Below, in pieces: positions 1-5,562 of a stretch of DNA of 5,617 nt (positions within the stretch are counted from its first letter, which is position 1; the number at the start of each line of letters is the position of its first letter). The notes under the pieces were generated by a model that did not search any database, had not been told where the DNA came from, and worked only from the letters and a program-made list of their open reading frames with translations. Position numbers and translations under genes: made by a program. The stretch is from assembly GCA_947302185.1 (NCBI GenBank), contig CAMYVI010000175.1, positions 1-5,617 on the forward strand, given 5' to 3'. The DNA is from an uncultured Lachnospiraceae bacterium. Lineage in GTDB: Bacteria > Bacillota_A > Clostridia > Lachnospirales > Lachnospiraceae.

Positions 1-1594
1 CATCCTCAGGTAATGCGCTGATCATGGTCTCAAGTGTCTTCTTCGACCATTTGGCATCAGAACATGCCTGTTCCATAAGATCAGGGTTGTCTGCGTAGAG
101 CCGAAGCACCTCTTCAGGGATATCTTCCTCTTTGGCGTTGGTAACTAAGTATTTTATAGTCTTTCCGTCATCTTCATCACTGAGCCATACGGTAAGCTTC
201 TGTCCTGCTTTTAGCTCCGTTTTCTGTTCTTCCTTCGTGAGAGGATTTGTCCCGTGTACCCACACAGTACCGCAAATGCCATAAAGCGTCTGCACTTCAA
301 ATGACTGTTCACGTCCCACCGTAACATAAGACAGATTTCGCCATTCCGGCACCCCTTCCTCATGAGTCGGATAATTATCTATTCCTGCCTGATTGCAGGT
401 CAAAGGCTTACCGTCGTAAGTTTTCTCGGCACTTCCGGTCCAGACAGTTATCGGGGCAGGATCAACTATTAAATGCCCGCTTTCTGTTTTGACATTTTTG
501 AAACGGTAAGTAATATCATGCGATGCAGCATCGTATATTGTATATTTTCCAACCGGATTCAGTGCAGTTCCGGCGTCGATAATACTGCCGGTAGCAGAAA
601 CATCTATGGTGAAATTTTCCGGAAGACCGTATACAAGAACATCGTCCTTGCGCGTTAGCGGCTGACCGTCGTACAACTTGCTGGCGCTCTGAGCGACCAG
701 CCTGATTTCATTTTCATATACGCTGTCATCAACCTGCTTTAGCGCATCTTCCAAAATATCTACCTGTGCGCTTACCCGTTTTTTCAGAGCCGGATCATTA
801 TTAATTTCTCCGAGAAGGAAGGGATTAATATCAGAAGGTTCAAGGGGTTCGCATATTGGGTCATTATCAGCATGACCATCGCCGTCCTCGTCTAAGATGG
901 CAAGCTTTTGCCCCGCCTTTATATCTATCTCTCGTTTCTTTCCGGTAACATCGGTAATCGTCACACTTGCGTTGCCTTCTAGTAACTTTATGTTGGTCGG
1001 ACTTAGTGCGCGCAGTAATTCTGAACCGGCCGGTGCAGATAACTCATTCTGCGCGGAACTTGATTCAATCTGATCAGAGCCCGACGTGTTTTGATCGGAG
1101 CCGGATGCAGTCCGGTCGGAACCTGCCGAAGTATTCTTGATAACCTCCGGTGCCTCAATACACACGATAGTTCCGCGGATACCGATTGACATAGTTGATG
1201 CTTTGACTTCAAGTTTTTCATCTGCATCGAGTTTTTTCTTCACATCAAGAAGGATCTGACCGCTCTTAACATTCAGCTCAATTTTTTTGGACTTCTTATT
1301 GAATTCGACACTGCTTTTTTCATCCATCGTCACAACTTTTTCGTCGTCCAGACCTATGGAAGCGGAGCTTTTTTTGCCGGTCGACAAAGTCTCGCCGCTG
1401 TTGAAACGGACATTTTCCAGGACAGCCCTATTCTTTCCCTTGGCGTCTTTGATTTCCACGTTCCCTTCATGACGCAGAAGGCGGACTGTAGTCGCTGTGT
1501 AATCTTCCGCCGAAACGTTAACCGGCAGACAGCCGGCAGCGAAAATAATTATAGTGATAACAGCATAAAGATGGCGCATAATTCTTGTTTTCAT
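1..1594 (-). CDS. Secreted FecR-domain protein with YDG/MBG-like Ig repeats (3'-truncated by window edge)
   Basis: Translating the minus strand from the ATG at 1594 gives 531 uninterrupted codons running off the left edge, so the C-terminus is missing. Residues 1-29 are a signal peptide: a basic start, a hydrophobic core at 9-21, and a VSA|ED type I cleavage site. Residues about 36-148 match the FecR fold, with 'GETLSTGKKSSASIGLDD', a self-similar beta pattern, and 'MSIGIRGT'. A Ser/Asp-rich linker with three GSD heptads follows at 158-178. The second half of the FecR pattern comes next ('IKAGQKLAILDEDGDG'), ending in a DxDxDGxxDxD loop at 235-245 that resembles a thrombospondin-type-3 calcium loop. 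A helical stretch covers 262-295. At 302-381 there is a 'SASKLYDGQPLT' Ig-like repeat, and a second begins at 388 ('SAEKTYDGKPLT'). Residues about 430-520 repeat the FecR C-half plus helical tail ('LKAGQKLTVWLSDEDDG'). The likely role is a cell-surface or secreted structural protein; in this context FecR is probably not the iron-sensor anti-sigma arrangement, because there is no cytoplasmic anti-sigma segment or TM helix after the signal peptide in the visible part. The start is supported by AAAGGA 7 nt upstream. The gene is divergent from the MBOAT operon. Family call firm, function unknown. Confidence 0.88.
   Translation of the reverse strand, partial: MKTRIMRHLYAVITIIIFAAGCLPVNVSAEDYTATTVRLLRHEGNVEIKDAKGKNRAVLENVRFNSGETLSTGKKSSASIGLDDEKVVTMDEKSSVEFNKKSKKIELNVKSGQILLDVKKKLDADEKLEVKASTMSIGIRGTIVCIEAPEVIKNTSAGSDRTASGSDQNTSGSDQIESSSAQNELSAPAGSELLRALSPTNIKLLEGNASVTITDVTGKKREIDIKAGQKLAILDEDGDGHADNDPICEPLEPSDINPFLLGEINNDPALKKRVSAQVDILEDALKQVDDSVYENEIRLVAQSASKLYDGQPLTRKDDVLVYGLPENFTIDVSATGSIIDAGTALNPVGKYTIYDAASHDITYRFKNVKTESGHLIVDPAPITVWTGSAEKTYDGKPLTCNQAGIDNYPTHEEGVPEWRNLSYVTVGREQSFEVQTLYGICGTVWVHGTNPLTKEEQKTELKAGQKLTVWLSDEDDGKTIKYLVTNAKEEDIPEEVLRLYADNPDLMEQACSDAKWSKKTLETMISALPED
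1061..1123 (-). repeat. Three 21-bp tandem units encoding a GSD-heptad linker
   Basis: Residues 158-178 of the FecR-domain protein are three consecutive heptads, GSDRTAS, GSDQNTS and GSDQIES. At DNA level these are three diverged 21-bp units beginning GGYTCYGAYC. They split the FecR pattern between its N-half and C-half and look like a flexible surface linker that grew by slippage. Confidence 0.7.
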
Positions 1595-1601
1595 AAAAGT
1601 A

Positions 1602-1613
1602 TCCTTTGCTCCT
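1602..1613 (-). promoter_or_regulatory. Ribosome binding site(s) of the FecR-domain gene
   Basis: On the minus strand AAAGGA (1607-1602) lies 7 nt before the ATG at 1594. A stronger-looking AGGAG (1613-1609) lies 14 nt away, which is too far for optimal initiation. The nearer site fixes the start at 1594. The next in-frame Met (codon 6) would shorten the basic N-region of the signal peptide. Confidence 0.6.
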
Positions 1614-1625
1614 ATAAATATCACT

Positions 1626-1664
1626 GACGTGCGCAGTGGAAAGCGCTTACGCTCTGCGCACGTC
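1626..1664 (-). promoter_or_regulatory. Leader hairpin of the FecR-domain gene with embedded cre-like site
   Basis: Perfect 11-bp arms (GACGTGCGCAG at 1626-1636 and CTGCGCACGTC at 1654-1664) enclose a second short stem (AGCG 1642-1645, CGCT 1650-1653) with a CTTA loop. The structure would form in the 5' leader of the minus-strand gene, about 12 nt upstream of AGGAG. No T-run follows on either strand, so it is not a simple terminator. The spacer contains GAAAGCGCTTAC (1639-1650), which matches 8 of the 10 defined positions of the Gram-positive cre consensus TGWNANCGNTNWCA and includes the palindromic AAGCGCTT. The inverted repeat is seen directly; control by CcpA or another LacI-family regulator is inference. 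Confidence 0.45.
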
Positions 1665-1882
1665 GCGACAAGATTGCCGAGGCGTTCTTGAAATTTTTTT
1701 GCAGCAATTCAGCACATCTGTATCATTCCGAGTATCTATCATCACATGCAGAAGATCTCTATCTGATTCCATATACTGTGTTGTGATATTATGTTTTGTG
1801 GAAATATTCGCGGTCGGCTTCATACTTTCAAATGATAAGCTGCCCGCACTCAGGAGATTTCTTCAGTATTTACAGACCGGGA
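1665..1882. other. Gene-less AT-rich stretch of the divergent intergenic region
   Basis: No supportable gene on either strand. A GTG-start plus-strand open frame (1636-1890) crosses it, but has no ribosome binding site and a low-complexity translation with no recognisable domain. Neither strand shows a convincing -35/-10 pair here: minus-strand AT-rich hexamers near 1787-1792 lack a matching -35. If the minus-strand gene is transcribed from the extended -10 near 1984, this would be part of its long 5' leader. Confidence 0.5.
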
Positions 1883-1913
1883 TCAGGTGATGCCTGAGAA
1901 GAGACTTGTCTCT
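1883..1913. repeat. Two adjacent short inverted repeats
   Basis: TCAGG-TGATG-CCTGA (1883-1897) is followed immediately by AGAGAC-TT-GTCTCT (1900-1913). A competing arm CTCAGG at 1849-1854 could pair instead with CCTGAG at 1893-1898, giving a mutually exclusive longer-range fold. They could be structured leader elements of the minus-strand transcript; I recognise no known riboswitch consensus. Confidence 0.35.
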
Positions 1914-1923
1914 ACAATCGAGT

Positions 1924-1974
1924 TAAAAAAATCCAGCAAATGAACGAAAAAACGCAAGCGTTCCGTTCGTTTGC
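1924..1974 (-). terminator. Candidate intrinsic terminator/attenuator, minus strand
   Basis: Arms GCAAATGAACG (1936-1946) and CGTTCGTTTGC (1964-1974) are inverted copies with one mismatch. They enclose a second small palindrome, AACG-CAAG-CGTT (1951-1962). Read on the minus strand, the stem is followed 3 nt later by a T-run ending at 1924, the classic hairpin plus U-tract layout. No minus-strand gene lies upstream of it. It would therefore act as a leader attenuator for the FecR gene, or as a block on stray transcription from the divergent side. The single mismatch is C-A in minus-strand RNA but U-G in plus-strand RNA, which weakens the terminator reading. Confidence 0.35.
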
Positions 1975-1978
1975 AATA

Positions 1979-1987
1979 ATTATAACA
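1979..1987 (-). promoter_or_regulatory. Candidate extended -10 promoter for the FecR-domain gene
   Basis: The minus strand reads TGTTATAAT across 1987-1979, a perfect TGnTATAAT extended -10. The -35 position at 17 bp spacing (TTTTAT, 2007-2002) is poor, which an extended -10 can tolerate. Transcription would start near 1972, right inside the hairpin/T-tract, and leave a leader of roughly 380 nt. It is the best minus-strand promoter I can find, but unproven. Confidence 0.35.
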
Positions 1988-2060
1988 AATAAAAGTGTGT
2001 AATAAAACGGAATTTTAGATAATATTGACAGTTCGAATCATACTTCCCGCTGCGCATCAG

Positions 2061-2170
2061 AAAGCCGGTCGCATTCGGGAAGCCCGTCGTAATCGGGAAG
2101 CCCGTCGCACTCGAGAATCCCGTCGTAATCGGGAAGCCGGTCACATTCGGAAGCCCGTCGCAATCGGGAA
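2061..2170. repeat. 18-bp tandem repeat array, about six units
   Basis: Units begin at 2068, 2086, 2104, 2122, 2140 and 2157, each close to GTCGTAATCGGGAAGCCC. A partial unit precedes them (2061-2067). Unit 5 is 17 bp through a one-base loss, and unit 6 decays after 2170. Unit junctions form the small palindrome CGGG-AAG-CCCG (exact at 2076-2086 and 2094-2104). The array sits between the two divergent genes. The period is a multiple of three and several frames stay open through it, but no start codon with a ribosome binding site supports coding. It may be a slippage minisatellite or a multi-copy protein-binding array. Confidence 0.8.
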
Positions 2171-2196
2171 ATCTTCAGATATCTGTCTCTCCGTGC

Positions 2197-2230
2197 CCTG
2201 TACAGGTAATGTAACAATGTACACGTACAT
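2197..2230. repeat. Palindromes upstream of the MBOAT operon promoter
   Basis: CCTGTACAGG (2197-2206) is a perfect 10-bp palindrome. ATGTAC-AC-GTACAT (2217-2230) is a perfect inverted repeat with a 2-bp spacer. Both centre on GTAC and lie 27-60 bp upstream of the -35 box, suitable for dimeric regulator binding. The regulator is unknown. Confidence 0.5.
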
Positions 2231-2254
2231 GTTCAGATAAATGTAACAATGTAC
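2208..2254 (+). promoter_or_regulatory. Two 15-bp direct repeats abutting the -35 box
   Basis: AATGTAACAATGTAC occurs identically at 2208-2222 and 2240-2254. The copies start 32 bp apart, about three helical turns, and the second ends 2 bp before the -35 hexamer. Phased direct repeats beside -35 are typical of activator (response regulator) binding. The sequence does not cleanly fit the WalR, PhoP or LytTR consensus spacings that I know. Confidence 0.5.
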
Positions 2255-2256
2255 GG

Positions 2257-2285
2257 TTGACATCTGAAGTTAGCCACCATAGAAT
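2257..2285 (+). promoter_or_regulatory. Sigma-A-type promoter of the MBOAT-SGNH operon
   Basis: TTGACA (2257-2262) is a perfect -35. It is followed after exactly 17 bp by TAGAAT (2280-2285), a 5-of-6 match to TATAAT. An overlapping TATAAT at 2285-2290 has less favourable 22-bp spacing. Transcription would start near 2292, giving a leader of about 160 nt before the MBOAT start at 2453. This is the strongest promoter in the window, and it points at the acyltransferase operon. Confidence 0.75.
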
Positions 2286-2291
2286 ATAATA

Positions 2292-2452
2292 TTGCAACAT
2301 AAATCAATCGTTTCAGATAGAAGAACATACGTCCCGATTCAAACCGTTACAGGGACAAGCATACGGATATCTGAGAATATATGATAGTCCGCGAAGTGCC
2401 GGAGTACGGAAAGTTCTATTCTGAAACGAATGGGCAGTCAGCAGGTGGTGCC
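2292..2452 (+). other. Long 5' leader of the MBOAT operon
   Basis: About 160 nt separate the predicted transcription start from the preferred start codon. Possible stems are GTCCC/GGGAC (about 2331-2335 with 2352-2356), and GGATATC paired with GATAGTCC around a loop near 2365-2390. An in-frame ATG at 2381 would add 24 hydrophilic residues, but it lacks a ribosome binding site. I recognise no known riboswitch class and see no terminator T-run. Confidence 0.4.
2443..2448 (+). promoter_or_regulatory. Ribosome binding site that decides the MBOAT start
   Basis: AGGTGG (2443-2448) lies immediately upstream of the ATG at 2453, with AGG 7 nt away. The in-frame ATG at 2381 has no comparable purine-rich site, so 2453 is preferred. 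Confidence 0.6.
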
Positions 2453-4060
2453 ATGGCAGTATTTTCCTTAAATTATATAACGTTTGTGGGCATCGCCGTT
2501 CTTCTCTACTATCTGGTGCCTAAAAAGTACCAATGGATGATCCTGCTGTTTTTCAGCATCATCTTCTATTACATCTCCGGCGGACTGAAGGCCGGCATCT
2601 TCATAGTAATCACAATTATAAGTACCTTCTACGGAGCGCTCATTATGCAGCGCATCTCCGAAAAGACCCGCCAGACGATAAAATCCTCGAAAACCCCTCT
2701 TTCAAGAGATGAAAAGAAAGCAATCCGTCAAAAAGCGAAGGCCCGGCGGCATAAAGTTTTCCTGCTGTCTCTCCTCATAAATCTGGGGATGTTGATCGTC
2801 CTGAAATACGCCAATTTCTTCACCGTGAACGTCGACGGCTTATTAAACCGTCTGCACGTACCGGTACAGATTCCGCAGGTCGGCTTCCTTCTGCCTCTCG
2901 GCATTTCGTTCTACACATTCCAGACGACCGGCTATCTCATCGATGTGTACAATGAGAAATATGACGCCGACAGGAACATTTTCAAATTTGCCCTGTTCGC
3001 ATCATGGTTCCCGCAAATCATACAAGGACCGATCAGCCGGCATGACGCGCTCGCACCGGAGCTCACTGCCGAAAGATCTTTCGATGAAAAAACCTTCCGG
3101 ACCGGCGTCTACCGCATGCTCTGGGGCTACTTCAAGAAAATGGTCATCGCCGAGCGCAGTGCCATCATCGTAAATGAGATCATTGCCAATTACGCCGTGA
3201 ACTCCTACAGCGGTCTCACCATATTTATCGGCATGCTGTTCTACGGAATACAAATGTACGGCGACTTTGCCGGCGGAATCGACATTGTCATCGGAGCCTC
3301 TGAACTGTTCGGCGTAAGACTTGCCGAGAACTTCAGACAGCCTTACATGGCTCTGAATGTATCCGAGTTCTGGAAGAGATGGCATATAACACTGGGTACC
3401 TGGATGAAAGACTACGCGTTCTACTCACTGGCCCTTTCGAAACCGTTTTCTAAAATGCAGAAAAACCTCCGGAAGTCTGTCGGACCCTACATCGCGAGAG
3501 TCATACCTCCGACACTTGCGTCCTTTATTGTATTCGTCCTCGTAGGTATCTGGCACGGAGCAAGCTGGCGCTATATCATTTACGGTCTTTACCACGCCAC
3601 GCTTGTGTCAAGCCATACTCTGCTAGAACACGTTTATGAAAAAATGCGGACAATCTGCCACATTGACAATAAGTCCGCGGGGTGGAAATGTTTCAGCATT
3701 GTGAGAACAACATTTTTCATCACTATCGGCCGTTATTTCGACAGCGCACCGAGTGCGGCGGTCGCGGTGCATTTGCTGAAAAAGACTTTCACAGTCTTCA
3801 ATCCCTGGGTTCTGACTGACGGATCTTTCTTCAACCTGGGGGTATCGGAGAGAGAATTTTCAATTCTCATGCTGGCAGTTTTCATCCAGATTGCGGTTGA
3901 TATCGTGAACGAACGCGGTATCAGGATTCGGGAGGTCCTGGCTGACCAGCAGATTGTATTCCGGTGGATCGTCGTATTTGCGGCGATCTGGGCCATCATG
4001 ATCTTCGGCGTTTACGGACCGGGATTTGATGTAGGGGCTTTCATATACCAACAGTTCTGA
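2453..4060 (+). CDS. MBOAT family O-acyltransferase (AlgI/DltB/PatA-like)
   Basis: A 535-aa polytopic membrane protein from the ATG at 2453. An in-frame ATG at 2381 would add 24 residues, but they are hydrophilic, lack a ribosome binding site and precede a typical MBOAT start ('FSLNYITFVGIAVLLYYLVPKK'). About ten or more hydrophobic segments run through the protein (for example 9-22, 28-45, 47-65, 101-120, 255-270, 353-368, 468-485, 503-522). A strongly basic cytoplasmic loop lies at 69-101. Family signatures: 'PLGISFYTFQTTGYLIDVY' at 148-166, 'QGPISR' at 191-196, the 'FWKRWHITLGTW' block at 306-317 with His311, and 'GIWHGAS' at 365-371 with His368, the near-invariant MBOAT histidine. Known family role: moving an acyl group (commonly acetyl or D-alanyl) from a cytoplasmic donor to an extracytoplasmic acceptor with a secreted partner. 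Here the partner is the SGNH gene 12 nt downstream, in the same operon. No dltA or dltC is visible, so teichoic acid D-alanylation is less likely than O-acylation of a surface or secreted glycan. Substrate unknown. Confidence 0.93.
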   Translation: MAVFSLNYITFVGIAVLLYYLVPKKYQWMILLFFSIIFYYISGGLKAGIFIVITIISTFYGALIMQRISEKTRQTIKSSKTPLSRDEKKAIRQKAKARRHKVFLLSLLINLGMLIVLKYANFFTVNVDGLLNRLHVPVQIPQVGFLLPLGISFYTFQTTGYLIDVYNEKYDADRNIFKFALFASWFPQIIQGPISRHDALAPELTAERSFDEKTFRTGVYRMLWGYFKKMVIAERSAIIVNEIIANYAVNSYSGLTIFIGMLFYGIQMYGDFAGGIDIVIGASELFGVRLAENFRQPYMALNVSEFWKRWHITLGTWMKDYAFYSLALSKPFSKMQKNLRKSVGPYIARVIPPTLASFIVFVLVGIWHGASWRYIIYGLYHATLVSSHTLLEHVYEKMRTICHIDNKSAGWKCFSIVRTTFFITIGRYFDSAPSAAVAVHLLKKTFTVFNPWVLTDGSFFNLGVSEREFSILMLAVFIQIAVDIVNERGIRIREVLADQQIVFRWIVVFAAIWAIMIFGVYGPGFDVGAFIYQQF

Positions 4061-4072
4061 TAAGAGACACCT

Positions 4073-5554
4073 ATGAAAACTATAATGAAGCGGATCATAA
4101 AATTCATACTGTTCCTGACTATCCTTGCCCTGACGGCCGGGTTCTTTTTCCGCGCCTTCACGCCGGATGACGGGAACTATGTCCTTCCGAAAGATTTCTA
4201 TCGGAAAGATAGTGACCGCTTTGACGTGCTCTTTCTCGGTACTTCCCAAATCAAGCAAGGCGTCTACCCCATGGCCCTCTATGACGAATACGGCATTTCA
4301 TCATACAACCTCGGGACCGGCGACCAGACGGCCGCCCTCTCCTACTACCTGCTGAGGGACGCAATCGAGCGGCAGCATCCGAAGCTGGTCGTCTTCGAAG
4401 TCGGCATGGGCGATTATGAAACGACCTACGAGGGCACGGAAGATGTTCACTACATTTCCGACAACATGCCGTTCTTTTCAAAATCGCGATATGAGCTGAT
4501 CCGGGGCGTCGAAAAAGAGGGTGATGATTCCCTTCGCTTCCTGTTCCCATGGTATGAATATCATTCACGGTGGACCGAACTTACCGAAAAAGATGTGATT
4601 CACGAAAAATCAGGAATCGCATACGGTTCCTGGATTCTCGCACAGTCAAAAGATACCGGCTATTTCGAACCGGCGGAACCGGACACCTCCTATAAGCTTC
4701 CGGAAGTCGTCACAGAGTACATGGAAAAGACAGTGCGGCTCTGCGAAGAGACCGGTACGCAGCTCATTTTCCTGAATCTGCCGGTATTCGGACCCGGACT
4801 TCTTCCGGCAGAATCATACCCGCAGATAGTAAATGACAGTTATGCGATTGAAACATTTGCAGAGGAACGCCATATCACCTGCCTCAACCTCATCGATGAT
4901 GCGCAGGAACTCGGACTTGACTGCGTGACGGATACGCTGGACGGACTGCATTTGAATCGATCCGGTGCGGAAAAATTCACTTCAATGCTTGGAAGGGAGC
5001 TCAAGAATTTGTGTGACCTGCCGGACAGGCGTGAAGAGACAGACTACGAATTCATCGCGAAGGACTACAAGGAATATCTTTCCTACCGATCACGCCAGAT
5101 ATTGTCGGCCGACAACCGGACGGCTTCTTACTTCGCCTGCATGAAAGAGACATACGACACCGAGGATTATCTGTATGTGCTTACTGCCGCGGGGGACACG
5201 ACACCGTCCATGACGGACACGGTGAAGCAGTCGCTCAGGGAATTGGGGCTGTCAAATATCGATTCCGCTGTCGGCAGCCACGCTTACATAGCCGTGATCG
5301 ACCACGGGACGGTAATCTATGAGACAGGCGATTTTTCTGTCACTTCCGATACTTTCGAGGACCGCGTGGACGGCATCCGCGTATCAGTGCAGAGCCGGGC
5401 TGCGGAGGACGAAAGCGGGACCGAGGTCATATTGGATCTGAACAATTATGCGCTTCAGGGGCCGGGCCTCAACGTGGTCGTGTACGATAAGGTGACCGGG
5501 AAAAAGGTCGATGCGTCGTACGTGGCGGGGGACAGGGTCCTTCATAAAATTTGA
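4073..5554 (+). CDS. Membrane-anchored SGNH hydrolase/acyltransferase with ILEI/FAM3-like C-terminal extension
   Basis: A 493-aa protein starting 12 nt after the MBOAT stop, preceded by a modest AAGAG site (4062-4066). Residues 1-6 are basic and 7-27 form one TM segment, so the remainder should be extracytoplasmic. The SGNH core has block I 'FLGTS' with nucleophile Ser58, block II 'YNLGTGDQ' with Asn79, and block V 'DGLHLNRSGA' with Asp290 and His293. This Ser...DxxH order resembles DltD and GDSL-type partners of MBOAT enzymes rather than AlgX-type DHHW proteins. The core ends near residue 315. Residues about 350-420 ('YLYVLTAAGDTTPSMTDTVKQSLRELG', then 'YIAVIDHGTVIYE') and 433-490 ('LNNYALQGPGLNVVVYDKVTGK') look like the two halves of an ILEI/FAM3-type beta domain in swapped order. 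Likely role: transferring the acyl group delivered by the MBOAT to an extracellular glycan, or editing it. The catalytic family is well supported; the C-terminal call comes from recalled patterns only. Confidence 0.88.
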   Translation: MKTIMKRIIKFILFLTILALTAGFFFRAFTPDDGNYVLPKDFYRKDSDRFDVLFLGTSQIKQGVYPMALYDEYGISSYNLGTGDQTAALSYYLLRDAIERQHPKLVVFEVGMGDYETTYEGTEDVHYISDNMPFFSKSRYELIRGVEKEGDDSLRFLFPWYEYHSRWTELTEKDVIHEKSGIAYGSWILAQSKDTGYFEPAEPDTSYKLPEVVTEYMEKTVRLCEETGTQLIFLNLPVFGPGLLPAESYPQIVNDSYAIETFAEERHITCLNLIDDAQELGLDCVTDTLDGLHLNRSGAEKFTSMLGRELKNLCDLPDRREETDYEFIAKDYKEYLSYRSRQILSADNRTASYFACMKETYDTEDYLYVLTAAGDTTPSMTDTVKQSLRELGLSNIDSAVGSHAYIAVIDHGTVIYETGDFSVTSDTFEDRVDGIRVSVQSRAAEDESGTEVILDLNNYALQGPGLNVVVYDKVTGKKVDASYVAGDRVLHKI

Positions 5555-5562
5555 CCCTTATC

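Noticed and set aside
1529..1537. Lipobox (AAGC, Cys22) making the FecR protein a lipoprotein
   Set aside because: Position -3 is Ala rather than Leu/Ile/Val, and a better type I cleavage site (VSA|ED) follows at residue 29; not excluded, but weaker.
1636..1890. 84-codon open frame with GTG start in the intergenic region
   Set aside because: It begins inside the leader hairpin, has no ribosome binding site, and its translation shows no domain or codon-like character.
2025..2030. TTGACA as a second plus-strand promoter
   Set aside because: No -10-like hexamer at 16-18 bp downstream; the sequence there is GC-rich.
2061..2170. CRISPR array
   Set aside because: Units are 18 bp, contiguous and diverged, with no unique spacers and no cas genes.
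2025..2240. Open frame with TTG start encoding an Arg/Glu-rich hexapeptide repeat
   Set aside because: No ribosome binding site; the frame is created by an 18-bp (multiple of three) tandem repeat that is open in other frames too, and it is interrupted by a one-base change in unit 5.
2208..2254. WalR, PhoP or LytTR-type boxes
   Set aside because: TGTAAC and TGTAC elements are present, but their internal spacing (9 bp) and copy spacing (32 bp) do not match the 11-bp or about 21-bp periods of those families.
2381..2452. N-terminal extension of the MBOAT protein from an upstream ATG
   Set aside because: No ribosome binding site at 2381, hydrophilic residues unlike MBOAT N-termini, and a clear AGGTGG before the ATG at 2453.
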